A stretch of 31,324 nt of DNA, taken from JAOAFX01 sp049700315. GTDB lineage: Bacteria; Hydrothermota; Tepidihabitantia; SM23-42; JAOAFX01. A program made the translations under genes and the position numbers. Shown here piece after piece: positions 1-8,378 of this stretch (within the stretch, counting starts at the first letter, position 1; every line of letters starts with the position of its first letter). The notes beneath the pieces are model-generated. The model was given only the letters and a program-made list of their open reading frames with translations. It had not been told where the DNA came from and did no database searches. The stretch covers positions 1 through 31,324 of the forward strand of contig JBNAVN010000030.1 in NCBI GenBank assembly GCA_049700315.1, read 5' to 3'.

Positions 1-95
1 GACAATGGTGTTAAAATGGCTATACTCATACACAACTTCTAATGGAAGTGCCGCTCTAAGTTCTTGCGATACTCCGTAATCATTCGCTTCTTCTT

Positions 96-524
96 TCACT
101 TCTTTAACCGCGGTTTTATCAAATTATGCTTACGCAAAACCCTGTTGATGGTAGAGACTGAAATATTTATGCCCTGTTGTGCCAAAAACCATTTTATTCG
201 CTCCTGCCCTAATCGCACCGTGATTTTCTTACCATCCGAAATTATTCGGGAAAACTCACGCAAAGCAACGATCCTGGCCTCAATCTGGGGAGAGATTGCG
301 TTAGGTATTCGGTGTGGCCGTCGGGAGCGGTTCTTTAAACCATCTTCACCTTCCTGTTGAAAACGCCGAACGATCTTCCGCACGGTTTTGCGTGTGGTCT
401 TGAATACTCTGCTTACCAACGAAATATTCCTGGTGGTATTATAGAAATCCACAATTTGTTTACGAACAGCACTTGGGCATTTAGAGTCTAAAATCCGCTG
501 ATAATAGTTTTCTAATGGTGTCAT
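96..524 (-). CDS. Transposase N-terminal DNA-binding part, probably broken
   Basis: A 142-residue protein with two helix-turn-helix units. The first (about residues 22-60) contains TTRKTVRKIVRRFQQEG, followed by a basic linker with RSRRPHRIP. The second (about residues 105-138) contains ISVSTINRVLRKHNL. This order is typical of the DNA-binding half of IS481/IS630-like DDE transposases and integrases. The start is supported by AGGAGG at 530-535, five bases before ATG. The catalytic DDE domain is missing: the frame hits TGA at 96-98. The -1 frame stays open from about position 118 to the window edge and reads as plausible protein (GVSQELRAALPLEVVYEYSH), so either a frameshift has broken the gene or a programmed -1 shift joins two parts. 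The rest lies outside the window. The family is fairly sure; the exact IS family is not. Confidence 0.75.
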   Translation of the reverse strand: MTPLENYYQRILDSKCPSAVRKQIVDFYNTTRNISLVSRVFKTTRKTVRKIVRRFQQEGEDGLKNRSRRPHRIPNAISPQIEARIVALREFSRIISDGKKITVRLGQERIKWFLAQQGINISVSTINRVLRKHNLIKPRLKK

Positions 525-567
525 GTTAGCCTCCTGATTTCAAAAAATTTTTGCCGAGCATTTATAT

Positions 568-595
568 ATTTTAATAAATTTTTTTATATTTTCAA
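568..595 (-). promoter_or_regulatory. Candidate promoter of the transposase fragment
   Basis: On the minus strand, TTGAAA (590-595) and TAAAAT (568-573) are 16 bases apart and lie about 45 bases upstream of the transposase ATG. The surroundings are very A+T-rich, so a chance match is possible. Confidence 0.35.
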
Positions 596-880
596 CCCAG
601 AATATTCTTTTGGGGTGGATACCATGTCTTGAAACTCTACAGTCTCCTTGACTTCATCTGCCTTCGCTGCCTTTAATTATATAATAATAGAATTTTTCAA
701 AAAGTCAATGGCATTCTCATTCATTCCAAACTGAAATAGTCATTGCGAGTCCTGATTTATCAGGGCTGACAATCTTCGCTCACCCCTCTGGGGAGAGAAT
801 TAGAATGAGGTAAGTTTGGCAACTGTTCTCACTCAAAAGCAATATAGCCGTTGCATTAATAATACTGAAGAAGAACGGAC

Positions 881-908
881 TTGACTTGAATGAATTTTTG
901 ATTATGCT
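881..908 (+). promoter_or_regulatory. Promoter of the 931 membrane protein gene
   Basis: TTGACT (881-886) and TATGCT (903-908) with a 16-base spacer. Transcription would start near 915, leaving a leader of about 15 bases that contains the strong Shine-Dalgarno AAGGGGG at 920-926. Confidence 0.55.
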
Positions 909-930
909 TACAAACATCTAAGGGGGTAAA

Positions 931-1263
931 ATGGAGAAAAAATTTACAGCACTGCGGGTTGTTTCGGTTATCTTTAAAGTCCTTGCCTGGATTGTTGCGG
1001 TGCTAACCGTGATCGGATTTATAGTGATGCTCGTTGGTGGCGCAGCAATGAGCAATATGATGAGCAGGGGTTATGGAGGTTATGGTGGATATGGTGGATT
1101 AGGTGCACTTGGCGCGTTCGGCGGCGTTGGCATGGCATTTTTTATACTTATCTATGGTGCCCTTGCCTTTGTCAGTCTTCTTGCAGCCGCTGAAATGATT
1201 CTCGTAATCCTTGCAATTGAAGAGAATACCCGGGGTCTGAATCCACCCCAGCCAGGTAACTAA
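931..1263 (+). CDS. Small two-helix membrane protein with Gly/Tyr-rich loop
   Basis: A 110-residue protein with no family I recognise. Two long hydrophobic stretches, about residues 8-39 and 66-96, should span the membrane. The loop between them is rich in glycine and tyrosine (GYGGYGGYGG at about 47-56, then a Gly/Ala run). A short charged tail, ENTRGLNPPQPGN, follows the second helix. The start is well supported by AAGGGGG at 920-926 and a promoter at 881-908. A hairpin terminator at 1280-1311 directly follows the stop, so the gene is probably transcribed alone. The layout recalls small DUF4282-like membrane proteins, but that is only a resemblance. It converges on another small membrane protein gene at 1311-1490. 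Confidence 0.75.
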   Translation: MEKKFTALRVVSVIFKVLAWIVAVLTVIGFIVMLVGGAAMSNMMSRGYGGYGGYGGLGALGAFGGVGMAFFILIYGALAFVSLLAAAEMILVILAIEENTRGLNPPQPGN

Positions 1264-1279
1264 TACAGGAAATATCAGT

Positions 1280-1311
1280 AAAAGGGGCAGTTAAAATCTG
1301 CCCCTTTTTTT
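1280..1311 (+). terminator. Rho-independent terminator shared by convergent genes
   Basis: A perfect stem, AAAAGGGGCAG/CTGCCCCTTTT, closes a TTAAAAT loop and continues into seven T residues on the plus strand. On the minus strand the stem is followed by only TTTT, so it is strong for the plus-strand gene and weaker for the opposing one. Confidence 0.85.
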
Positions 1312-1490
1312 CATTTTGTGAACAAGAAATGACAGGCGAGCGTAAAAAGTAACATTGTCATAGTAAGACGCAAATAGGTAAATGCAGCAAGACCCAGAAA
1401 AGCCTTTTCAGGAAAGAACAAGCGTGCAACAATGGCAAGCACCATTGTGATAATGCTTATTACAAATGCAACATATTTTAAATTCTTCAT
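1311..1490 (-). CDS. 59-residue two-helix membrane protein
   Basis: A short frame from ATG at 1488-1490 to TGA at 1311-1313. The protein starts MKNLKYVAFVISIITMVLAI and ends LACHFLFTK. Two hydrophobic segments (about residues 6-26 and 40-56) are joined by a short loop with RLFFPEKAF. GAGGGG lies about seven bases before the ATG, and a -35/-10 pair at 1516-1543 sits just upstream, so the gene has its own start signals despite its size. Its stop codon touches the terminator of the convergent gene. No family is recognised. The start signals and clean hydrophobic pattern make a chance frame unlikely. Confidence 0.65.
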   Translation of the reverse strand: MKNLKYVAFVISIITMVLAIVARLFFPEKAFLGLAAFTYLRLTMTMLLFTLACHFLFTK

Positions 1491-1515
1491 TTTGCACCCC
1501 TCTTTCTACATATAA

Positions 1516-1543
1516 ATATTAACCAAATTTTTGAAATAGTCAA
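1516..1543 (-). promoter_or_regulatory. Promoter of the 59-residue protein gene
   Basis: Minus-strand TTGACT (1538-1543) and TAATAT (1516-1521) with a 16-base spacer. The predicted transcript starts near 1509, about 18 bases before the ATG, and includes the Shine-Dalgarno. Confidence 0.5.
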
Positions 1544-1593
1544 GATGTTTGTTAAAATTCTGATATAAAAGTTATTATTAGCACTAAAAATTC

Positions 1594-4500
1594 CTAACGT
1601 GCTACTATAAACTTCTCAATCTGCTTATCAGTTCCTGAGTTTCCTTCGGCGAATATATGAACAAGATATACACCATTGCCCAAATTATCACCCAACTCAT
1701 CCCTTCCGTCCCATAATTTCTGGTTATATCCAGCATTACAAGGCACATCAGAAATAACCTTTACCAAACGACCGGCAATCGTATAAATCTTTATTGTCAC
1801 CCTGGCACTCTGAGAGAGAACAAATGTAATCCAGATTCCGTCATACTTCTTTACCGGATTCGGATAGATAAGCACATTTTCTATTGAAATCCTTTCAAAG
1901 ATATTAGCATTAAGGACAATCTTTTCAACTGTTTGATTGAAATTGTTATCACTCACATAGACCGTGATGGACTCTGTAGGATTCTCTATGGTTATCTCCG
2001 TCTTGAATTCACCCTGAGAATATGAATTTTTGTCATAGATGAAATTGTTGCGCAGGTCAATCCGATTGATAACATTATCTTTACCAACATACAAAAAGAA
2101 TCCTCGTGCATCTTCCCTTGAGTTAAGCAAATTTATCCCACTTTCATCTGAGACAACACCCGTAAGTGTGAAATTTTTATCCACCCAGTCTCCATTTTTC
2201 AATATCCTCGCGCCATCATACAAACTGACTTCAGGTCCATCCTGGTCAGTTGAAGGAATTGCAGTCCCATAGACCCTGATAGATTCTGCACAGGCGCTGG
2301 ACTGGTCTTTATATCCGCTCAATTTGATCGTTGGCAGATTGGTCGTTGATATCCGGGGGACAACAATTCTTGCAGTATCATATGACCAATAACCCTGATA
2401 AATCTCCTTTCCCTCAATCTTGTAGTCAAAAATAGTAGTATCACCGGGACCAGAATTGTAGCGGACAGCCCGCCTGATATGACCACTGATTTTGTTCGCA
2501 GTTGTCGCATCAATCCATTTTATATGAGTTGTATCTTTTACATAGGTGGTTAGATAATACGGCTTTTTGTCTGAGACAACCTTTAGTTTTTCAAGTGGTC
2601 TAACAGAATCCGGTACGCCCTGCACATTGAAATATTGTTTTACTCTTCTTACCTTTGTCGCGGGGTCCCCAAGCAATAGGTATATTGAGATGCCGCTACC
2701 AGTATGCTTGGCAATGTGGTAACACTCTCCCATTGTTAGGTTGGTATCAGGTGTAGTAAAAAGACGAAATAAATTGATGCCTATGGGCTGGTTGGTTCCC
2801 GTGTTTGAACCTGCGTGTGCTCCCATAGTGCCAATTGCACCTTGTTTAATTCTCACCATTTCCTCAGCGATACATTCATAATCCGAATCGTCAAACCGAC
2901 CAACAGTACAGGACGCAAAGTAGAAAAAGTAATATCTCCTGCCATTATTTATTAAAGGGATATCTGTCCCATAGAAGAGTTTTTCATGGGCAAGTTGGTG
3001 AGTATTCCCATGCCCAAAAAAACATCCGATCAGCGCACCCTTGTTCAATTCCTTAATAAAATCTGCTGTAGCAAGCGGCTTTGTTGTGCCGGTTGCATGG
3101 GGTGGAAAAGGTAAATAACTCAACTCATAGACTTTCGCCCGATCATAGAGGGAATCGGAAACAAATGAATTGACTATCTCGCACGCCCAGGCGTGTTCAA
3201 CTCCTTCCCACTGGGTTGCGTATTCATCATCCGATGACAGGAAAATTCGCTTATTCCAAGTTCCATCAATATCACGCTGTTCATAGGAAATCAGCTTGTC
3301 AATAAAATCACGCACTTCCTGGTTATTTCTAACCGTAATTCTCCCCAAAACCATTGCTTCAGTACCAAAGAAATTCACATACTCACCTTCATAAATATAA
3401 TTGGGCGGTATACCTGGATTGCCTGATAATGTAGTGCCCATCTCAAACATCGGAACAAAATTCGGAGGATTATCTTTGCCCAAATTATTTTTGTAATCAT
3501 AGGTAGCATCACCAACAATAAGTACATATTTAGGCACAGTAACCCAGTGGTTATATGTGTGATACAGGAAGTGTTTTATGGCAAGCGGATCATATTTGCC
3601 AAAAGAAAAATCATCAAAAATCGCATCAAGTGTAACAACCTTTGTAGTATATTCCCTTCTTCTATAATTCACGAGTGGCATTATAGAATTATAAAAATTC
3701 TTATGGGTAATAAAAAGATATTCACAACCGTTATCTGCTGTCCTCAAATGACCTGGACTTGTGGGTATCAATGTAGCATTAAACGCAGAATTCAATTGAG
3801 CAATGTATAACAACTTTGGCAAATCACAATGGTATGAAAAGGTCACCGTTTTGCCCGTAACTGTAAAATTATCAAGCATCTTGGGAATGCGAATGCTCGT
3901 TATGTCAAGTACAAACACGCGCGAATCAGCATTCTTGCACTTAACAGTATAATCTCCAGGAACCTTAAAATACGAATGAAATGGATAGGTCAAATCAGCC
4001 AAACGTTGATATTCAAAATCAAGACAATTGAGATACATTGTGAGTTTTGCATTTGTGCCCTGGGGTCTTTGTATATCAAATTCAAAGGTAGAAGAATCAC
4101 CAACCAATGTGCCACTTCCAGTCAATTTGATTGCCGGCAAAGACATTGCCTCTGGTAATATAGTCGTATCGCTATAGAAAACGGTCCCGTTAGAACCAAA
4201 TCTAACCCAGAAAGGCTGTGAACTTGGAGACATTGAAACAAAAATTGAGGTAGTAATGCTTGCCTCACCATTGGCATACTTATGTGTTATCGGGACCGTT
4301 ATTATTGAACTTTCACCCTCACCCAGAGACATATCCTGCCAGTACCAGTTAATACCTGAACGGGTAGGATTGTATACATCCTGTTCCAGATGCAAAATTT
4401 CTCTTACTGTGGTGTCCGGTGTTGAATTGTTCCAGGCAGCATCTATTCGTTCCATTCTTTTACCATAACCCCCGCCAAATGTAAGCCAGTAGACATTTTT

Positions 4501-5436
4501 CAAAGCATAACCATTTTCAAACCATCTCAGGCTTGTGTCACAAACAAAATGACTGGCTGGAAACCCATAGAAAACAATGTAGTCTTGTTTGTTAAAAACA
4601 TAGTCATCCTCACCGTCAACATATATTGGTATTTCTATGAGTGAATCAGGAAATTCTTGAAGCACACTTTTGGGAAGAAGTTCAAATGCAGTATTGTATA
4701 TCTTCAAGGATCTGGGGTCAAATTGCTTCGGATCAATGCCTGCTCTTTTTAATTCATCATAAGTAATTTTGTATAATCCTTCTTCGGCAACCTCAATCTT
4801 GAACCATACCCCTGTTGAAAATGGGTTCTTTATTGATTGTCGCGGCACTTCCCGGCGCCAGTTTTTACATTGCTCATAATTTGCAATGGTATATTGGTAT
4901 ATTGACTCAAATGAATTATCAACCGATGGTATTACTTTTGGTGTCCCCTTAAAATTGACCACAATTCTCAAAGTCCGTGAGATTACAAGTTCTTTTCTGA
5001 CCGGATTATAGCGAATTGGATTCAATTTCACACTTACCACATTGATATCACGAAAATAGCCAGGTTCAGTGACTTCCACAATCTGTGCTGGATAAAATTG
5101 ATTCTGTGTATAAATCTCACTTCTTGATTCCCTTTCTTCAGGAAAAGGTGCTTCATATATTGCAAGTGGGATAACCGGCGGTATATCTATGTTACTGAAT
5201 TTTTCCTCTTGATTTTCAACCACCTTTGCATCAATGCTGCCATTCTGCGGAATACCAATGATTAGATTTAGTGATGGGATATCTGGCTCACCAGGTTTCG
5301 CAAAAGAGGTTGCTCCTGAAAATACGAGGTTTTTTGCATCTATTTCATAGCCTGTAAAACTAATTTGAATGCCTTTATTGCCCAATTCCTGTAAATTAAG
5401 GGCACTAATGAGTGTAGCAAATAATATTGCCAGCAT
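1594..5436 (-). CDS. Gingipain-like peptidase C25, secreted, with sorting domain
   Basis: A 1280-residue protein with a short signal peptide (MLAILFATLISALNL). A propeptide-like N-terminal region follows, and the C25 cysteine peptidase domain occupies about residues 590-930. Family marks are VLIVGDATYDY, then GCFFGHGNTH with the likely catalytic His809, then FASCTVG with the likely nucleophile Cys843, and a following GAIGTMGAHAGS. The last 90 or so residues form a FlgD-like, type IX-style sorting domain (YPNPVKK, YTIAGRLV, WDGRDELG, GNGVYLVHI) ending in FIVAR. It is probably exported and then anchored or released at the cell surface. The start is fixed by an in-frame TGA just upstream and a GGAG ten bases before ATG. 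It is last in the operon, eight codons' worth or less from the Trm112-like gene. PorU, the type IX sortase, is also C25, but the sorting tail points to a substrate. Confidence 0.88.
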   Translation of the reverse strand: MLAILFATLISALNLQELGNKGIQISFTGYEIDAKNLVFSGATSFAKPGEPDIPSLNLIIGIPQNGSIDAKVVENQEEKFSNIDIPPVIPLAIYEAPFPEERESRSEIYTQNQFYPAQIVEVTEPGYFRDINVVSVKLNPIRYNPVRKELVISRTLRIVVNFKGTPKVIPSVDNSFESIYQYTIANYEQCKNWRREVPRQSIKNPFSTGVWFKIEVAEEGLYKITYDELKRAGIDPKQFDPRSLKIYNTAFELLPKSVLQEFPDSLIEIPIYVDGEDDYVFNKQDYIVFYGFPASHFVCDTSLRWFENGYALKNVYWLTFGGGYGKRMERIDAAWNNSTPDTTVREILHLEQDVYNPTRSGINWYWQDMSLGEGESSIITVPITHKYANGEASITTSIFVSMSPSSQPFWVRFGSNGTVFYSDTTILPEAMSLPAIKLTGSGTLVGDSSTFEFDIQRPQGTNAKLTMYLNCLDFEYQRLADLTYPFHSYFKVPGDYTVKCKNADSRVFVLDITSIRIPKMLDNFTVTGKTVTFSYHCDLPKLLYIAQLNSAFNATLIPTSPGHLRTADNGCEYLFITHKNFYNSIMPLVNYRRREYTTKVVTLDAIFDDFSFGKYDPLAIKHFLYHTYNHWVTVPKYVLIVGDATYDYKNNLGKDNPPNFVPMFEMGTTLSGNPGIPPNYIYEGEYVNFFGTEAMVLGRITVRNNQEVRDFIDKLISYEQRDIDGTWNKRIFLSSDDEYATQWEGVEHAWACEIVNSFVSDSLYDRAKVYELSYLPFPPHATGTTKPLATADFIKELNKGALIGCFFGHGNTHQLAHEKLFYGTDIPLINNGRRYYFFYFASCTVGRFDDSDYECIAEEMVRIKQGAIGTMGAHAGSNTGTNQPIGINLFRLFTTPDTNLTMGECYHIAKHTGSGISIYLLLGDPATKVRRVKQYFNVQGVPDSVRPLEKLKVVSDKKPYYLTTYVKDTTHIKWIDATTANKISGHIRRAVRYNSGPGDTTIFDYKIEGKEIYQGYWSYDTARIVVPRISTTNLPTIKLSGYKDQSSACAESIRVYGTAIPSTDQDGPEVSLYDGARILKNGDWVDKNFTLTGVVSDESGINLLNSREDARGFFLYVGKDNVINRIDLRNNFIYDKNSYSQGEFKTEITIENPTESITVYVSDNNFNQTVEKIVLNANIFERISIENVLIYPNPVKKYDGIWITFVLSQSARVTIKIYTIAGRLVKVISDVPCNAGYNQKLWDGRDELGDNLGNGVYLVHIFAEGNSGTDKQIEKFIVAR

Positions 5437-5443
5437 AATTCAA

Positions 5444-5611
5444 TTACTCCAATTTTTTTGCTTCGTCAATAAGCATTATTGGAATATCATCTTTTATCTG
5501 ATATGCCAATTTACACTTATTACAAACTAATTCTTGTTTATCCTGGTCATATTCTAAATCTCCTTTACATTTAGGACACACAAGAATCTCTAAGAGTTCT
5601 CTTTTGAGCAT
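5444..5611 (-). CDS. Trm112/UPF0434-like zinc-ribbon protein
   Basis: A 55-residue protein starting MLKRELLEILVCPKCKGDLE. Two Cys-x-x-Cys pairs (VCPKC at about residues 12-15 and VCNKC at 30-33) form a zinc ribbon, and the end DDIPIMLIDEAKKLE matches the IP(V/I)ML-DEA close of the Trm112/YcaR family. Members bind zinc; in eukaryotes and archaea Trm112 activates methyltransferases, while the bacterial role is poorly known. The start carries a perfect AGGAGG that lies inside the 3' end of the glycosyltransferase gene. The two genes overlap by 22 bases, and the peptidase gene begins seven bases after this stop. The tight packing indicates one transcript and perhaps translational coupling. Confidence 0.85.
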   Translation of the reverse strand: MLKRELLEILVCPKCKGDLEYDQDKQELVCNKCKLAYQIKDDIPIMLIDEAKKLE

Positions 5612-7077
5612 AAAACCTCCTCGGGCTTTGCAAAAAGAAATTTTTCTTTCAAAGAATTGAAACCAAGACTCAAAAACCCAAAACCATAGGCAAACAAAAA
5701 GGGAGTAATAATATACTGGGCATTAAACAAGGCGTAAAAAAGGGTGTAAATAATATAGAAACCGAAAAAGATCTCCATAACAGAAATCAGAGATTTTGAT
5801 TCACAGAAATAAGAACGGCGACCACCTCCGGATTTTGGGGTCCTGGTGAATACAATATTTTTGTTGAACAACGCCTCTATTATAGCCCGGGTGTTAGAAA
5901 CAGAAAGTCCCATACTATAGGCAATTACACCTGGGATATAGGCAATTTTCTTTTTGTAGTCTGTGTAACTCAACTTCTGTGAAAATAGATATAACAGTGG
6001 ATAGCCAAATGCCCCAATAGTAAAGAAAGAGGCAAAAATATAATAATTATCGGAAACTATACCTTCAACCTTGTAATATATTACAGGGAGAGAGAGTAGA
6101 CCAAGCAGAAGCATCGCCACAAAATTTATATGACAGGTGAGATGGACAAAAGATTCATATTTGGCAATGGGATTAAGATCGCTTTTCAGCACATCCATGA
6201 GCAATTTGCGTGCAACCTGGAATGTGCCTTTTGCCCAGCGATTCTGCTGCATACGGAAACTGTCAGCATTATCGGGCAATTCACCAGGGACAACAACATC
6301 CCCACGATATCCTATGCGCCAGCCCTTCAGTTGTACCCGATAAGAAAGGTCAAGGTCTTCAGCCAGAGTTTCGTCTGACCAGCCGCCTACATCAACAATT
6401 GCTGATTTTCGCCATATTCCGCAGGTACCATTAAAATTAATGAAAAAACCTGCTTTATGACGCAATTCCTGCTCATTTACAAAATGGTTATCCAGACCAA
6501 TCGCCTGACTTCTGGTGAGCAAAGATTGCTCCGAGTTTAGATGTCCCCATCTTGCCTGAACACCACCAATATCAGGAGATTGAAATTCAGGTACTAATTT
6601 TTTCAAAAAGTCTCTGGGTGGAACAAAATCAGCATCAAAAACAGCAATGAGATCGCCTCTCGCCTTTTCCAACCCATACTGCAGGGCACCTGCTTTATAA
6701 CCAGTTCTGGCTTTCCTTCTCAGATGTTTGATATCATAACCTGAGTGTTCCTTTTCCTTGATGAGTTGAGTAATGATAGTGGTGGTCTCGTCATTTGAAT
6801 CATCAAGAATCTGCACCTCAAGTCTCTCCTTAGGATAATCAAACCTTAGCACACTGTTGATCAGACGACGCACCACATATTTCTCATTGTAAACAGGCAA
6901 TTGAACAGTAACAATGGGATAATATGGTAGATTTTGAAATCTGGTTTTTCCCTGCGATATGTCTTTGTTTTTATTCCGGTACCTAAAATGGAGATACAAC
7001 AACAGGTACGCATGTAAAGAATAGAAAAACAGCACGACCAGCACAATCGCATAAACAAACAAAATCAGACCGATCAA
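5590..7077 (-). CDS. Processive family 2 glycosyltransferase (cellulose synthase-like)
   Basis: A 495-residue membrane glycosyltransferase. One N-terminal transmembrane helix (about 2-28) precedes a cytosolic GT-A domain with the full set of family 2 motifs: VQLPVYNE, ILDDSNDE, FDADFVPP, TLAEDLDLSYR and QQNRWAKG (the Q-x-x-R-W signature of processive enzymes). Further helices lie at about 315-390 and 440-480. It resembles bacterial CslA/BcsA-like proteins that add sugars from nucleotide donors to a polysaccharide or glycolipid; the sugar cannot be told. The start codon is TTG, overlapping the stop of the preceding lipoprotein gene as TTGA, with GGGAG a few bases upstream. The 3' end overlaps the Trm112-like gene. 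A processive transferase next to a lipoprotein suggests cell-surface polysaccharide synthesis. Confidence 0.88.
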   Translation of the reverse strand: MIGLILFVYAIVLVVLFFYSLHAYLLLYLHFRYRNKNKDISQGKTRFQNLPYYPIVTVQLPVYNEKYVVRRLINSVLRFDYPKERLEVQILDDSNDETTTIITQLIKEKEHSGYDIKHLRRKARTGYKAGALQYGLEKARGDLIAVFDADFVPPRDFLKKLVPEFQSPDIGGVQARWGHLNSEQSLLTRSQAIGLDNHFVNEQELRHKAGFFINFNGTCGIWRKSAIVDVGGWSDETLAEDLDLSYRVQLKGWRIGYRGDVVVPGELPDNADSFRMQQNRWAKGTFQVARKLLMDVLKSDLNPIAKYESFVHLTCHINFVAMLLLGLLSLPVIYYKVEGIVSDNYYIFASFFTIGAFGYPLLYLFSQKLSYTDYKKKIAYIPGVIAYSMGLSVSNTRAIIEALFNKNIVFTRTPKSGGGRRSYFCESKSLISVMEIFFGFYIIYTLFYALFNAQYIITPFLFAYGFGFLSLGFNSLKEKFLFAKPEEVLCSKENS

Positions 7078-8246
7078 TGAAACTCCCTGGATATTGGCAA
7101 AATATCAATTCTGAACAAAGGCTCGCACATAAAGGATTTTAATTTGCACAAATCAAGATAAGGCATATCAATGTATATCATAATCTTATCCATTTTTTTG
7201 ACTTTGTCAAGAGAAATAATTGCCACGATATTACTGTCTACCTCAATAGCGATCTTCTCTGGAAATTCAGTTTTTTCCTTGAATTTTATCAGCATAAACG
7301 GCTTCAGAAGATTGTCATATTTGATGGTTACATCTTTAATCATATCTCCTCTTAACTCCCATTCGCCAAGATAAACACTATTCTTAGGATTTTGCTTGTC
7401 ATAAGCAATCCTTTTTGCCTCACTGGTTTTCTGGGCTATCCCATAGATAGTTGTTATGCCCGGGCTCAGCATATCTCTTATATCATCTATCCTGTAAACA
7501 CCATCTGCCAAAAGAACTATTTTACCCTGGACCTCTGTCAAATTCCACTTCAGTTTGAGTAAGTCCAATCTTCTTTTGATCTGTTTTATTGCCTGTTTTC
7601 TATCAATGGTACTATCTATTTTCACTTCATATGCTTTTGTTTCCGAGTATGGTGGTTCAATTTTTTTGTTGTGATTGTAATGACTGATTCTAATCTGCCA
7701 GTAGACAGAGGAATCTGGCAAACCAACCCAGATCAGTGATGGCAGATAATTGCGTCTGGATATCTTGATGTATGCGACCATCGCGCGCCATTTTTCAGGT
7801 GCGAGGTATGGAAGTGTGGCATTAAATCTATAATCATAATCTTCCCTGGTGTTGAGGAGTTCAAAGTGTTCAAATTCAAGAATCCTTTTGATCTGGGCAA
7901 GAACATCAGATTCTTCACCCCGAATTGACAGTTCCCACTTACCATCCTTTTTCGTCCACTCCTTATCGTTTATTCCAATGTGTTCCAGATGCATTACTGT
8001 ATCACCGTAATCCCATATGCCATTAACATGTTCAGCCCAATTAGTAATACAATCTCCCCGGGCAGTTATCTTTGATACCGCAGTCCTCAATTCATATTCA
8101 TAACTGAATGACCTTTGATAGCCAAAATTTTTGACCCATTCTTTTATATCTTTTTCAGGCTCAGGAACATAAGAATATCTTGGTGCGCAGCTGAAAAAAA
8201 GACTAATCACGCACAATTCAAGATACTTCTTCAAGGTTGTTATCAT
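7074..8246 (-). CDS. Lipoprotein of unknown function, first gene of the operon
   Basis: A 390-residue protein when started at ATG 8246. That start gives a textbook lipoprotein signal: MITTLKKYLELCVISLFFSC, with the lipobox cysteine at residue 20. The frame is open further upstream to an ATG at 8300, but the promoter at 8257-8284 lies inside that longer version and supports 8246. The mature protein is soluble, mixed alpha/beta, with no domain I recognise. It has many aromatic and charged residues and two stretches that look alike in tone (WVKNFGYQRSFSYEYELRT and WRAMVAYIKISRRNY). The stop codon overlaps the TTG start of the glycosyltransferase gene, so the two are probably translated together. 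A surface or envelope role is inference. Confidence 0.7.
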   Translation of the reverse strand: MITTLKKYLELCVISLFFSCAPRYSYVPEPEKDIKEWVKNFGYQRSFSYEYELRTAVSKITARGDCITNWAEHVNGIWDYGDTVMHLEHIGINDKEWTKKDGKWELSIRGEESDVLAQIKRILEFEHFELLNTREDYDYRFNATLPYLAPEKWRAMVAYIKISRRNYLPSLIWVGLPDSSVYWQIRISHYNHNKKIEPPYSETKAYEVKIDSTIDRKQAIKQIKRRLDLLKLKWNLTEVQGKIVLLADGVYRIDDIRDMLSPGITTIYGIAQKTSEAKRIAYDKQNPKNSVYLGEWELRGDMIKDVTIKYDNLLKPFMLIKFKEKTEFPEKIAIEVDSNIVAIISLDKVKKMDKIMIYIDMPYLDLCKLKSFMCEPLFRIDILPISREFH

Positions 8247-8256
8247 ATAGGTTATT

Positions 8257-8284
8257 ATTATAATCAAAAATCGCGGAATATCAA
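8257..8284 (-). promoter_or_regulatory. Promoter of the lipoprotein/glycosyltransferase operon
   Basis: Minus-strand TTGATA (8279-8284) and a perfect TATAAT (8257-8262) with a 16-base spacer. Only ten bases separate the -10 box from ATG 8246, so the transcript should start two to four bases before the ATG. There is no Shine-Dalgarno, which suggests a near-leaderless mRNA. Confidence 0.7.
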
Positions 8285-8342
8285 GATACCTCAGATTCAT
8301 TTACTCAGAATTCTTTTCGCTTTTTCTCCCCCCTTTAGTCTC

Positions 8343-8371
8343 TTTACAGATGCGGTATTTTTGGATATAAT
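8343..8371 (+). promoter_or_regulatory. Promoter of isoleucyl-tRNA synthetase gene, leaderless
   Basis: TTTACA (8343-8348) and perfect TATAAT (8366-8371) with a 17-base spacer. The ATG lies only seven bases after the -10 box (8379), where transcription itself would begin. No Shine-Dalgarno is present. This spacing fixes the start at 8379 even though the frame is open for 88 more codons upstream. Confidence 0.75.
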
Positions 8372-8378
8372 AAAAACT

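Larger units (their letters stand above)
525..930. other. Non-coding gap between transposase and small membrane protein
   Basis: About 400 bases with no convincing gene on either strand. The left part is A+T-rich leader of the transposase. Around 735-800 there are two small inverted repeats: CCTGA/TCAGG around TTTA, and CCCCTC next to GGGGAG. They sit in a stretch resembling dispersed intergenic repeats of other bacteria. The right end holds the promoter of the next gene. Confidence 0.5.

Noticed and set aside
8247..8300. Start of the lipoprotein gene at ATG 8300
   Set aside because: It would include the promoter at 8257-8284 and bury the lipoprotein signal behind an extra hydrophobic segment.
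8115..8378. An 88-codon N-terminal extension of the isoleucyl-tRNA synthetase
   Set aside because: The promoter lies inside this stretch and abuts ATG 8379, and family N-termini begin near there.
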